DNA of 64,000 bases. Origin: Allobosea thiooxidans (GTDB lineage: Bacteria; Pseudomonadota; Alphaproteobacteria; Rhizobiales; Beijerinckiaceae). Of this stretch, positions 46,515-57,417 are shown in pieces. Both the position numbers and the translations under genes were made by a program. Location: NCBI RefSeq assembly GCF_900168195.1, contig NZ_FUYX01000003.1, positions 372,001 through 436,000 of the forward strand, given 5' to 3'. Each line of letters starts with the position of its first letter. Positions within the stretch are counted from its first letter, which is position 1. The notes under the pieces are model-generated. The model had not been told where the DNA came from, ran no database searches, and saw only the letters and a program-made list of their open reading frames with translations.

Positions 46515-47518
46515 GCGGCGTCCTGGATGCTGTGCAGGTGGCAGGCGGCGCTGCGGCCGGGCGCGATCTCGACGAGTTCGGGCCTGACCTGCCGGCAGAC
46601 CGGCATGGCCTGCGGGCAGCGCGGGTGGAACGGGCAGCCGGGCGGCGGCGCGAGCGGCGACGGCATCTCGCCGGAGACGGGCTCGAAGCTGCGCTTGCGA
46701 CGCTGAGCCGAGGGAATCGCCTTGATCAGCGCGGCGCTATACGGATGCGCCGGCTCGGCGAAGACGTCCTGCGCCGGCCCGATCTCGACGATGCGGCCGA
46801 GATACATGATCGCGACGCGGTCGCTGATGTGGCGCACCAGCCCGAGATCGTGGCTGACGAAGAGATAGGTCAGCCCGCGCCGCTCACGGATGTCCATGAA
46901 CAGATTGATCACCTGCGCCTGGATCGAGACGTCGAGCGCCGAGACCGGCTCGTCGCAGACGAGAAAGTCGGGCTTGACCGCGAGCGCGCGGGCGATGCCG
47001 ATGCGCTGGCGCTGGCCGCCGGAGAACTGATGCGGGAAGCGGTCGCGATAGGCGAGATCGAGCCCGACCTCGCCGAGCACCTGGTCGACCGCGGCATCGA
47101 TCTCGCGGGGCGGCACCAGCCGGTGGACCGCGAGCGCCTCGCCGACGATGCGGCTCACCTTCATCCGGGGATTCAGGGAGGCATGCGGGTCCTGGAAGAT
47201 CATCTGGACCTTCAGCAGGAAATCCAGCCGCTCCCGGCCCTTCAGCGTCGAGACCGGCCGGCCGTCATAGACCGCCTCGCCCTCGCTCGGCTTCAGGATG
47301 CCGGTGGCGATCCGCGCGAGCGTGGACTTGCCGCAGCCGGATTCGCCGACGAGCCCGAGCACCTCGCCCTTCATCACCGCGAGATCGACGCCGTCGACCG
47401 CCTTCAGCGTCCGCGGCGGTTCGCCCTGCCCGATCGCCGCCAGCAGCCGCTGCGCGATGTTGGCCTTGCCCTTGAAGTGCTTGCGGATACCGCGCAGTTC
47501 GAAAAGAGGCGCGCTCAT
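46511..47518 (-). CDS. Oligopeptide-type ABC transporter ATP-binding protein, OppF/DppF-like
   Basis: The 335-residue ATPase has Walker A GESGCGKSTL, Q-loop, signature FSGGQRQRIGIARALA and Walker B DFLVCDEPVSALDVS. Its C-terminal Fe-S-like segment CPFHPRCPQAMPVCRQVRPE is typical of the Opp/Dpp ATPases. It overlaps both neighbours by 4 bases. Confidence 0.92.
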   Translation of the reverse strand: MSAPLFELRGIRKHFKGKANIAQRLLAAIGQGEPPRTLKAVDGVDLAVMKGEVLGLVGESGCGKSTLARIATGILKPSEGEAVYDGRPVSTLKGRERLDFLLKVQMIFQDPHASLNPRMKVSRIVGEALAVHRLVPPREIDAAVDQVLGEVGLDLAYRDRFPHQFSGGQRQRIGIARALAVKPDFLVCDEPVSALDVSIQAQVINLFMDIRERRGLTYLFVSHDLGLVRHISDRVAIMYLGRIVEIGPAQDVFAEPAHPYSAALIKAIPSAQRRKRSFEPVSGEMPSPLAPPPGCPFHPRCPQAMPVCRQVRPELVEIAPGRSAACHLHSIQDAA

Positions 47519-48507
47519 GGGGTCGTCACCATCGGCTGCGCCGGGTTGTGGCAGCGGAACTGGCGGGCGCCGTCGAACGTCGGCGGCGGATCGATCTCCG
47601 CACAGACGGGCAGCGAGCGGGGGCAGCGCGGCCGGAACGGGCAGCCGCTCGGGCGCGAATCGATGCGCGGCGCCATGCCCTCGATCTGGTTCAGCCGGCC
47701 ACCAGGCGCGACCAGCGTCGCCGAGGAGCCGAGCAGGCCCTGGGTATAGGGATGGCGCGGCGCGTCGAGGACAAGATCGACCGGGCCGGTCTCGACGATG
47801 CGGCCGGCATACATCACCGCGATCCGGTCGGCGAGCTCGGCGACCACCGCGAGATCATGCGTGATCCAGATCACCGCCGTGCCGGTCTCGCGCGCGAGCT
47901 TCTGCACCTCGTAGAGGATCTGGCTCTGGATCGTGACGTCGAGCGCCGTCGTCGGCTCGTCGGCGATGATCAGGTCCGGCTCGTTGAGCAACGCCGTCGC
48001 GATGGCGACACGCTGGCGCATGCCGCCGGAAAACTCGTGCGGGAACTGCTTCAGCCGGGCCTCGGGCGACGGGATGCCGACCCGCGCCAGCGCCTGCGCC
48101 GCCAGCTTCAGGGCCTCGGCGCGCGGCATGGCGCGGTGCTCGAGGATCGCCTCCGCCATCTGCTCGCCGACGCTGAGCACCGGGTTCAGCGTCATCAGCG
48201 GATCCTGGAAGATCATCGCGATGCGGTCCCCCCGCAAGGCGCGCAGGCGCTCGGGCGTCGCCGCCCGCAGATCCTCGCCCTTGAAGGCGACGCTGCCCTG
48301 GATGATCTCGCCGGGCGGGTCGATCAGCTGGACCAGCGAGAAGCCCGTCACCGATTTGCCGGAACCGGATTCCCCGACGAGGCCGAGCACCTCGCCACGC
48401 GACACCGAAAGATCGACGCCGTCGACCGCGGGCCAGGCGCCGTCGAGCGCATGGAAGACGGTGCGCAGGCCGCGCACCTCGAGCAGGGTCTGCGCGTCGG
48501 CGTTCAC
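47515..48507 (-). CDS. Oligopeptide-type ABC transporter ATP-binding protein, OppD/DppD-like
   Basis: The 330-residue ATPase has Walker A GESGSGKSVT, signature FSGGMRQRVAIATALL and Walker B DLIIADEPTTALDVT. The C-terminal CPFRPRCPRSLPVCAEIDPP is the Opp/Dpp-specific Cys-containing tail. It is the partner of the downstream OppF-like subunit and overlaps it by 4 bases. Confidence 0.92.
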   Translation of the reverse strand: MNADAQTLLEVRGLRTVFHALDGAWPAVDGVDLSVSRGEVLGLVGESGSGKSVTGFSLVQLIDPPGEIIQGSVAFKGEDLRAATPERLRALRGDRIAMIFQDPLMTLNPVLSVGEQMAEAILEHRAMPRAEALKLAAQALARVGIPSPEARLKQFPHEFSGGMRQRVAIATALLNEPDLIIADEPTTALDVTIQSQILYEVQKLARETGTAVIWITHDLAVVAELADRIAVMYAGRIVETGPVDLVLDAPRHPYTQGLLGSSATLVAPGGRLNQIEGMAPRIDSRPSGCPFRPRCPRSLPVCAEIDPPPTFDGARQFRCHNPAQPMVTTP

Positions 48508-49391
48508 GAGCGCACGTTCAGGCTGCGGCGCAGCCTGTCCCCGACGAGATTGAGCGACATGATCAGCAATACCAACGCGATACCGGGGAAGACGGCGATC
48601 CAGTATTCGCCGGAGAGCAGGAACTCGAAGCCGTTCGCGATCAGCAGGCCGAGCGAGGGCTGCGTCACCGGCACGCCGACGCCGAGGAAGGACAAGGTCG
48701 CCTCCAGCGTGATCGCGCCGGCGATGCTGATCGAGGCGACGACGAGCACGGAGCCGATGGCGTTCGGCAGCAGATGCGCCAGCATGATGTGCCGGGTCGG
48801 CAGGCCGAAATTGACCGCGGCCTCGATATATTCCTTACGCCGCTCGACCAGCGCCGAGGCCCGCATCAGCCGGGCGTACTGCGCCCATTGGACCATCACG
48901 ATCGCGAGGATGACCTTGTCGACGCCGCGGCCGATCGAGGCGAGCAGGACGAGCGCGACCAGGATCGAGGGGAAGCCGAGCATGAAGTCGACGACGCGCA
49001 TGATCGCGGCGTCGATCGCCCCGCCGAACTGAGCCGCCATCAGCCCCGCGGCGACGCCGATGACGAGCGCGCCGAGCGTCGCCGAGAGCCCGACCATCAG
49101 GCTGGTGCGCAGGCCGTAGAAGATCGCCGACAGCATGTCGCGCCCCTGGGCGTCGGTACCGAGCCAATAGGTCATCCCGTTCATGGCGGTGGCGCCCGGC
49201 GGCAGGCGATTGTCCATGACGCTGAGCGAGGCGAGGTCATGCGGGTTCTGCGGCGCGATCACCGGCGCCAGCAGCGCGAGCGCGACGAGGATGCCGAGCA
49301 GGATCGCGGCGCCGCGCAGGGTGGGCCTGCTGCGGATCCGCCGCAGCACCTTCTCGCGCAGTGGCGTCATGGCTTCGGGGGCGATGCTCAT
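48504..49391 (-). CDS. Oligopeptide-type ABC transporter permease, OppC/DppC-like
   Basis: The 295-residue permease starts with a cytoplasmic Arg-rich segment, then six helices. Typical OppC elements are MTYWLGTDAQGRDMLSAIFYGLRTSL and the ATPase-contact EAA-like loop EYIEAAVNFGLPTRHIMLAHLLPN. It overlaps OppB and OppD genes by 4 bases each. Confidence 0.92.
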   Translation of the reverse strand: MSIAPEAMTPLREKVLRRIRSRPTLRGAAILLGILVALALLAPVIAPQNPHDLASLSVMDNRLPPGATAMNGMTYWLGTDAQGRDMLSAIFYGLRTSLMVGLSATLGALVIGVAAGLMAAQFGGAIDAAIMRVVDFMLGFPSILVALVLLASIGRGVDKVILAIVMVQWAQYARLMRASALVERRKEYIEAAVNFGLPTRHIMLAHLLPNAIGSVLVVASISIAGAITLEATLSFLGVGVPVTQPSLGLLIANGFEFLLSGEYWIAVFPGIALVLLIMSLNLVGDRLRRSLNVRS

Positions 49392-50365
49392 GCGCTGTCT
49401 CCCGCAAGCTTCACGCGCGGATCGAGCGCGGCGTAGAGCACGTCGACGAGGAAATTGACCGAGACGAAGAGCAGCGTCGCCAGCATGACGTAGGCGACGA
49501 CCACCGGCCGGTCGAGCTGGTAGATCGAGTCGATCAGGAGTTTGCCCATGCCGGGCCAGGCGAAGACCGTCTCGGTGATGGTCGAGAAGGCGACGAGGCT
49601 GCCGAACTCGATGCCGACAACCGTGACGACCGGGATCAGGATGTTGCGCAGCACATGGCGGCCGACGATGCGGCGGGGGCGCACGCCCTTGGCGCGGGCA
49701 TAGCGGACATAGTCCTGCCCCATCGCCTCGCTCGTGCCGGCGGCAACGAGCCGCGTCAGCAGCGCCATGTTCGGGATCGAGAGGTTGAGCGCCGGGAGGA
49801 TGAGATGCTTCAGCCCGTTGGCGGTCAGCAGGCTCGTCTGCACGCCGAGCACGCTCACCGTCTCGCCCCGCCCCGCCGTCGGCAGCAACCCGAGCACCAC
49901 GGAGAAGAGCAGGATCAGCATCATCCCCTTCCAGAAATTCGGCAGGGAGAAGCCGAGCACCGTGCCGGCCATGATCAGCCGCGACGGGCGGCTGTCAGGA
50001 TCGAGCCCGGCATAGAGGCCGAGCGGCACGCCGACGAGGATCGCGAGCGCCATCGCCAGCAGGACGAGCTCGACCGTCGCCGGGAGCCGCGCCAGGATGA
50101 GCTCGATGGCCGGCACGCCATGAACGAAGGAGCGGCCGAGGTCGCCCTTGAGCGCATTGGCCATGAAGGTGAAATATTGCTGCCAGACCGGCAGGTCGAG
50201 ACCCAGGCGCTGGATCAGCGCCTGCCGCTCGGCATCGCTGACCTGCGGCGGAACGAGGAGCTCGATCGGGTCGCCGATGCCGTAGACGGCGAAGAACACC
50301 ACGACCGAAACCGCGAGCAGCACGAAGACGCTCTGGATCAGCCGCTGCAGGACAAAGGCGGTCAT
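49388..50365 (-). CDS. Oligopeptide-type ABC transporter permease, OppB/DppB-like
   Basis: The 325-residue permease begins MTAFVLQRLIQSVFVLLAVSVVVFF and contains RRIVGRHVLRNILIPVVTVVGIEFGSLVAFSTITETVFAWPGMGKLL, the classic OppB ending. The ATG at 50365 is chosen because the sequence upstream is GC-rich stem-loop DNA. Confidence 0.92.
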   Translation of the reverse strand: MTAFVLQRLIQSVFVLLAVSVVVFFAVYGIGDPIELLVPPQVSDAERQALIQRLGLDLPVWQQYFTFMANALKGDLGRSFVHGVPAIELILARLPATVELVLLAMALAILVGVPLGLYAGLDPDSRPSRLIMAGTVLGFSLPNFWKGMMLILLFSVVLGLLPTAGRGETVSVLGVQTSLLTANGLKHLILPALNLSIPNMALLTRLVAAGTSEAMGQDYVRYARAKGVRPRRIVGRHVLRNILIPVVTVVGIEFGSLVAFSTITETVFAWPGMGKLLIDSIYQLDRPVVVAYVMLATLLFVSVNFLVDVLYAALDPRVKLAGDSA

Positions 50366-50486
50366 GGCACTTGTCTTCCGTGATGGGGTGTCGCCCCGAA
50401 GCCCGGGCTCCGGAACGCGCCGGCGGTGGCCTGGCTGGCGCGGACCTGGCCATTCGCTGGCCCGCGCGAACCTCCGCCGGAAACGC

Positions 50487-50514
50487 CCCGGGCCAGGGCG
50501 AGACCCGGCCCGGG
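50487..50514 (-). promoter_or_regulatory. Stem-loop between binding-protein and permease genes
   Basis: An 8-bp stem CCCGGGCC/GGCCCGGG plus a 3-bp inner GGG/CCC around a CGAGA loop lies 14 bases past the binding-protein stop codon. No T run follows, so it looks like an mRNA-stability or partial-termination stem, often seen after binding-protein genes, rather than a full terminator. Confidence 0.6.
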
Positions 50515-50528
50515 AGCGCGAAGGTGCC

Positions 50529-52139
50529 TCACTTCGCCGGCTTGACCGACATGGCGAGCGTGAACTGATCGGCGCGGCCGGTGACCTTGTACTCGGCCTT
50601 CGAAGCCCAGATCGTGCTTTCGAAGTGCAGCGGGATGAACGCAGCCCCTTCCAGCACGCGCGCGCCGGCCTTCTGCAGCAGCTGGTCGCGCTTGGCATCG
50701 TCGAGGGTCTGGATCGCCTCGCGGATCAGCTTGTCGAACTCGGCATCCTGCCAGCCGCCATAGTTCGAGCCGCCGATGGTCTTGGCCTCGTCGGGCGTCG
50801 CCGCCCACTGGCGCAGGAAGGACGAGGCCTCACCGGTGCCCGAGCCCCAGCCGCCGATCGCGACCGAGAACTCCTTCTTGGCGCGGCGCGGGAAGTAGAT
50901 GGCGCGCGTCATCGCGTCGACATCGGCCTTGATGCCGACCTGGGTCAGGTACTGCGCGACCGCCTGGGTGATCTGGCCGTCATTGATGTAGCGGTCATTG
51001 GTCGAGGAGAGCGTGACCTGGAAGCCGTTCGGATAGCCCGCCTCGGCGAGGAGCTTCTTGGCCCCGGCGGGGTCGTACTTGATCGCCGGCGGGTTGGGCA
51101 GCGTGCCGAACATGCCCGTCGGCAGGAACTGGAAGGCCGGCTGCGCGGCGCCGTCCATCAGACGCTTGACGATGGCGTCGCGGTCGATGGCCATCGACAT
51201 GGCGCGGCGAACGCGGACATCCTGCAGCGGGTTCTTGTCGTTCTCGGCCTTGACGAAGGGGCTCGGCGCGCGGGCGACGTCGAGCTGGAAGTAGATCACG
51301 CGGGTCGACGGCGTGATCACGCTGGCGAAGCGCTTGTCGTTGGCGATCCGGCCGAGGTCGCGGGCAGCCGGGTTCTCGATCACGTCATAGTCGCCGGCGA
51401 GCAGGCCGGCGAGGCGCGGGCCTGCATTGGTGACGGGCACGAAGCGCACGCTGGCCCAGGGCTCCTTGCCGCCCCAATAGCTGTCGTTGCGCTCCAGCTC
51501 GATGGCGGAACCGCGCACATAGCTCTTCAGCTTGTAGGGGCCGGTGCCGATGGCGGAGCTGCCGTCATTGAAGGTCGACAGCGTCGGCCATTCGCCGGTC
51601 ACGCCGCAATTCTTCTCGACGTCGAAGGACAGCTTGTCATGCTTGGCGAGCCCGGAGCTGATGATGCCGACCGTGCCGACCAGCGTCGGCAGCAACGGTT
51701 CCGGCTGCTTGGTCTCGATCACGATGGTATGGGCGTCGGGCGCCGTCACCGCGGCGAAGTTGCCGGTGACGTCGGCGAAGGAGCCGGTGATCTTGGTCTC
51801 GTTCTTCAGCGTGCGGCAGAAGGTGAAGATCACGTCGTCGGCGGTGAAGGGCTTGCCGTTTGTGAAGGTCACGCCCTGGCGCAGCTTGAACGTCCACTTG
51901 TTCTTGCCGTCGTTCTCCCAGGAGGTGGCGAGACCGGGCTTGACCTTCTGCTGCTCGTCCTGCGACGTCAGCCCGTCGAAGAGATGGGCTGCAAGGGCAT
52001 TGTTCGGCGAGAGGTCATGGTAGTGCGGATCGACCGCCGTCGGCTCGGAAGCGAGCGCGATCCGCAGCGTCTGGGCCGCGGCGGGGCCCGCCAGGAAGCA
52101 CACGCTGGCCATCAGCGTGGTCAGAAGAGTGGTGCGCAT
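50529..52139 (-). CDS. ABC transporter substrate-binding protein, family 5 (peptide/nickel type)
   Basis: The 536-residue protein has a signal peptide (MRTTLLTTLMASVCFLAGPAAAQ) and the SBP_bac_5 fold: ATSWENDGKNKWTFKLRQGVTFTNGKPFTADDVIFTF, the EAGYPNGFQVTL hinge and a C-terminal AAFIPLHFESTIW. It would capture an oligopeptide-like or other hydrophilic ligand. It is the first gene of the oppABCDF-type operon and lies divergent to the RpiR regulator. A related family is also known from clusters with LLM monooxygenases in Klebsiella. Confidence 0.92.
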   Translation of the reverse strand: MRTTLLTTLMASVCFLAGPAAAQTLRIALASEPTAVDPHYHDLSPNNALAAHLFDGLTSQDEQQKVKPGLATSWENDGKNKWTFKLRQGVTFTNGKPFTADDVIFTFCRTLKNETKITGSFADVTGNFAAVTAPDAHTIVIETKQPEPLLPTLVGTVGIISSGLAKHDKLSFDVEKNCGVTGEWPTLSTFNDGSSAIGTGPYKLKSYVRGSAIELERNDSYWGGKEPWASVRFVPVTNAGPRLAGLLAGDYDVIENPAARDLGRIANDKRFASVITPSTRVIYFQLDVARAPSPFVKAENDKNPLQDVRVRRAMSMAIDRDAIVKRLMDGAAQPAFQFLPTGMFGTLPNPPAIKYDPAGAKKLLAEAGYPNGFQVTLSSTNDRYINDGQITQAVAQYLTQVGIKADVDAMTRAIYFPRRAKKEFSVAIGGWGSGTGEASSFLRQWAATPDEAKTIGGSNYGGWQDAEFDKLIREAIQTLDDAKRDQLLQKAGARVLEGAAFIPLHFESTIWASKAEYKVTGRADQFTLAMSVKPAK

Positions 52140-52185
52140 AAGATTTCTCCGTTCCCTTGCCGATCCGGCGATTTTGACAGGTATT

Positions 52186-52211
52186 TTTTCATCCCGTAAT
52201 CATCATGAAAA
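52186..52211. promoter_or_regulatory. Inverted repeat in the divergent RpiR/ABC region
   Basis: TTTTCAT-N12-ATGAAAA, 7-bp arms, lies between the binding-protein gene and the RpiR gene, in the only AT-rich part of the 100-base gap. A TTGACA box sits beside it at 52174. It is a good candidate operator for the adjacent RpiR protein; not proven. Confidence 0.5.
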
Positions 52212-52239
52212 TTTTAGTTCGTCAATCGGTGGTCAAGCG

Positions 52240-53112
52240 ATGATCCACGCCCTGAAGCCGACCACCGATCTCGCCAATCGGATCGCCCGCATCTACCCCT
52301 CGCTGAGCAACGGCCACCGCCGGATCGCGGACCATGTCCTGGGCTTCCCGCTGGAGAGCGCCACCGCCTCGATCGAGGTGCTGGCGGAACGCAGCGGCGC
52401 TTCGAACGCGACGGTGACACGCTTCGTGCGAGCGCTCGGCTATGCCTCCTATGGCGAGTTCCGGGTCGCGCTCTCGGACGCGCTGAGGCTCGCCATGCAG
52501 CCCGTCGACGACTTTGCCGATGCGCGGGCGATGACCGAATCCGCCAGCGGCACCTTCATCGCGGCGCTCAAGATGCAGCGCGCCAATATCGAGGAGGCGA
52601 TGGCCGCCCTCGACCCGGCCAGCATCGCCGGGCTCGTCGCCGCCATCCTCGGGGCCCGCCGGATCTTCATCATCGCCTCGGGAGCGAGCCACCACGTCGC
52701 CAGCTTCATCGAGGACGGCCTGGCCCTCTATTGCGAGGCCGACGTCGTCTTCGCCACGGCGCGGGGCGGGCCGGAGCGGGCCTTCCGGCACCTCAACGCC
52801 GCCGGGCCGGGCGACCTGACGATCGCGATCTCGGTGCCGCGCTATTCGCGCACGACCGTGCAGCTCGCCTCGCACAGCCGGGAGAAGGGCGCGACCGTGG
52901 TGGCGCTGACGGACGGACCGACCTCCCCGCTGGCCCCGATCGCCGATTTCGCGCTGTTCGCGCCGGCGCGCAGCCCGCTCCTGCCCAATTCGCCGACCGC
53001 CGTCTTCGCCCTGGCGGACGCCCTGATCACGGCGATCGCGCGTGAGCGACCGGATGCCGTCGAGGCTCTGAAGGATCTCAGCCGCAGCCTGCTCTGGACC
53101 TTCCAGCACTGA
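52240..53112 (+). CDS. MurR/RpiR family transcriptional regulator
   Basis: The 290-residue protein has an N-terminal HTH_6 domain (residues 1-80: NRIARIYPSLSNGHRRIADHVL, LAERSGASNATVTRFVRALGY) and a C-terminal SIS sugar-phosphate-binding domain (about 120-270: FIIASGASHHVASFIEDGL, ISVPRYSRTTV). It probably senses a phosphorylated sugar or related metabolite and controls the divergent ABC operon. It begins MIHALKPTTDLAN at the ATG at 52240. Confidence 0.88.
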   Translation: MIHALKPTTDLANRIARIYPSLSNGHRRIADHVLGFPLESATASIEVLAERSGASNATVTRFVRALGYASYGEFRVALSDALRLAMQPVDDFADARAMTESASGTFIAALKMQRANIEEAMAALDPASIAGLVAAILGARRIFIIASGASHHVASFIEDGLALYCEADVVFATARGGPERAFRHLNAAGPGDLTIAISVPRYSRTTVQLASHSREKGATVVALTDGPTSPLAPIADFALFAPARSPLLPNSPTAVFALADALITAIARERPDAVEALKDLSRSLLWTFQH

Positions 53113-53359
53113 GGCCGCAGCCAGGACGGAGACTCCGGCGACAGCGCTCAGCGGCGAGCGCGACTCTCATCCGCTCAGGCGCCTCCAGGCCCCGCACACG
53201 ACCATACCCGCGCGGGACGGCGAAGCGCGCATGCGGCCTCGCAAACCCGGCTGGCCTCGATCGCAATGGGGGGAGGACGGACACGGCAGCCCGTAACGAA
53301 AAAGGGCTTACGCGAACCGCCTCAACCAGGCCACGGCTCGTGTAAACCCTTGATTTATA

Positions 53360-53436
53360 TGGCGCGGGCGACGGGGCTCGAACCCGCGACCTCCGGCGTG
53401 ACAGGCCGGCACTCTAACCAACTGAGCTACGCCCGC
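53360..53436 (-). tRNA. tRNA-Asp(GTC)
   Basis: On the minus strand a 77-base cloverleaf has acceptor GCGGGCG/CGCCCGC, anticodon stem CCGGC/GCCGG, loop CTGTCAC with anticodon GTC, and an encoded CCA. It is nearly identical to the plus-strand copy at 54267; the two differ at two D-loop positions (T versus C). Confidence 0.95.
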
Positions 53437-53552
53437 GCTGGGCGGCTGAGGCATTCGCCGTCAGCGACGTGGTGAGTATTGCCCCCGGCCTGAAGTGTCA
53501 AGCGCGGGATGCCGGCAAAATCTCGTCTGGGGAAAAATCCTTTCGACGGCGC

Positions 53553-54014
53553 TCACGGCTCGGGTCCGCCCTCCTCTTTTGCCGGCGAGGCAAGGCAGGG
53601 ATCGAGCATGACATGCAGCCGTCCCTGGCGGCTGTAACCGCCCCGCAGCACGGCCTGATCGCCCAGTTTGAGGTCGTTGGCGCTGTAGGTCACGCACAGC
53701 ACACGCACGCCCGGCTCGGCGCAGACCGCGACATACCAGAGCGCACCATCCGTCTGGATCAGGCTGATCGGGCCGGTGATCGCCATGTCGACTCGCGAAT
53801 CGGCCGGCACCGACTCGGGCAGCTGCCTTGCGACGTCCGCGCAGCTCGCGGGCTTCGCCGGCTGCTCCGGCTGGGAGAAGGCCGGGCGGTCCCGGAAGAA
53901 GGCGTCCGGCAACAATGACTGCGCGAGCACGGGCTGCGCCCCCGGCGCGGCGCCGAGCCCGGCGAGAAGGAGACACCGGCCAAGGCCGCGGCTGATCGAG
54001 GATGACGCTTTCAC
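53553..54014 (-). CDS. Secreted protein of unknown function
   Basis: The 153-residue product has a signal peptide (about residues 1-32, ending VLAQ) and a mature region with an AQQ/CADVARQLPES segment and later CVTYSANDLKLGDQAVLRGGY. Three cysteines could form a disulfide. I recognise no family. It lies alone between two tRNA genes and faces away from both. The ATG at 54014 may be replaced by an earlier start, since the frame extends. Confidence 0.6.
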   Translation of the reverse strand: MKASSSISRGLGRCLLLAGLGAAPGAQPVLAQSLLPDAFFRDRPAFSQPEQPAKPASCADVARQLPESVPADSRVDMAITGPISLIQTDGALWYVAVCAEPGVRVLCVTYSANDLKLGDQAVLRGGYSRQGRLHVMLDPCLASPAKEEGGPEP

Positions 54015-54124
54015 GGCCGCCAGCCTGACGATGAAAGTGGCGGAATTCCGCCGATGGGCAATTCACAGCGGCAGCGCGCGGGCGCTTGCGGTGCAGCGCC
54101 CGAAGCCTTAAACGCGAGCCCCGA

Positions 54125-54200
54125 GGGCGGTTAGCTCAGTTGGTAGAGCGCCTCGTTTACACCGAGGATGTCGGCGGTTCGAGCCCGTCACCGCCCACCA
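54125..54200 (+). tRNA. tRNA-Val(TAC)
   Basis: A 76-base cloverleaf with acceptor GGGCGGT/ACCGCCC, anticodon loop TTTACAC (anticodon TAC), T-loop TTCGAGC and encoded CCA. It is followed 66 bases later by tRNA-Asp. Confidence 0.95.
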
Positions 54201-54266
54201 GCCTTTTCGGACATCCTGGCTTGGCCATGGTCCAGACTCTGCTGCCGACCGCGCGTCGCAGCCAAA

Positions 54267-54343
54267 CGCGGGCGTAGCTCAGTCGGTCAGAGTGCCGGCC
54301 TGTCACGCCGGAGGTCGCGGGTTCGAGCCCCGTCGCCCGCGCC
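54267..54343 (+). tRNA. tRNA-Asp(GTC)
   Basis: A 77-base cloverleaf with acceptor GCGGGCG/CGCCCGC, loop CTGTCAC (anticodon GTC) and encoded CCA. It is almost the same as the minus-strand tRNA-Asp at 53360 except for two D-loop bases. Confidence 0.95.
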
Positions 54344-54387
54344 AGTTTCCAGGCCCCACCGGTGATCCATCCAGTCTGCGGACAAAA

Positions 54388-54418
54388 GAAAACCGCCGGC
54401 GCTTGCGCGCCGGCGGTT
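54388..54418 (-). terminator. Rho-independent terminator of lon
   Basis: A perfect 12-bp GC-rich stem (AACCGCCGGCGC paired with GCGCCGGCGGTT) around TTGC lies 22 bases past the lon stop codon and runs on the minus strand into TTCTTTTG. It separates lon from the convergent tRNA genes. Confidence 0.85.
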
Positions 54419-54439
54419 CTCATTCGGTGGAGCCGGGGA

Positions 54440-56866
<2,427 letters not shown>

Positions 56867-57004
56867 GGCAGTTCCTTTGCAGTTGCGCCCGGCGGACCCC
56901 CAAAATGGGCGGAGCGATCGGACGTATGCGGCCGGGCGACCATTCGCCCTCCGCCCCTGCGCGCCGCACCCTCGATAGGCATGCGACTCTCGCAAGTGCA
57001 CCTA

Positions 57005-57033
57005 AGGTGGAGACTTCCTCGCCGGCTTTCAAG
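57005..57033 (-). promoter_or_regulatory. Possible RpoH (sigma-32) promoter for lon
   Basis: On the minus strand CTTGAAA (57033-57027) is followed after 14 bases by CTCCACCT (57012-57005). The first box matches the E. coli heat-shock -35 exactly and the second matches CCCCATnT at five of seven informative positions. A transcript would start about 130 bases before lon. lon is a heat-shock gene in many bacteria. Confidence 0.45.
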
Positions 57034-57371
57034 CGAGGCATCCGGTTCATGCACCGCTGCCTTGCGTTGGCGGAAAGCCGGAAAAATCGTCTCCACCCGG
57101 CGTCGAATTCAGAGCGTTTTCCTAGCGGACGACCTGAAACGTCATGGCGAGAAGCGACTCCGGGAAGAGATCCACAGGCTGCCGGACTGAACAGATCCGC
57201 CCAAGCTCTGCGGGTTGCTTCACAGGAGCTTCCACACAGCTCTGCCGACGGCAGCACCCGGGTGCTCGCATGACGTTCATGGCCCGATCGGAAACGCGTG
57301 AGTGTTTCAGTTTCGAACCGCCCCGCCGCGATACGGGACCGCGGGCGGGCCTTGCCCCATCACAACGCAAA

Positions 57372-57392
57372 ACGCGCGCCAATGGCGCGCGT
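57372..57392 (-). terminator. Rho-independent terminator of clpX
   Basis: A 9-bp stem ACGCGCGCC/GGCGCGCGT closes an ATT loop on the minus strand and runs into TTTTGCG, 25 bases beyond the clpX stop codon. Confidence 0.75.
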
Positions 57393-57417
57393 CCTGTTGT
57401 CGCAACCGGGGAAGAGG

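Larger units (their letters stand above)
56867..57417. other. 551-base interval between clpX and lon
   Basis: The interval carries the clpX terminator at its far end and, nearer lon, a possible heat-shock promoter (both listed). The middle part (about 57050-57360) holds no plausible reading frame, repeat or RNA gene that I can support. Confidence 0.6.

Noticed and set aside
37076-53436. Genomic island integrated at tRNA-Asp(-)
   Set aside because: The tRNA 3' end does face the accessory block, but there is no integrase, no repeat of the tRNA 3' end near 37 kb and no obvious composition change. Kept only as a synteny observation.
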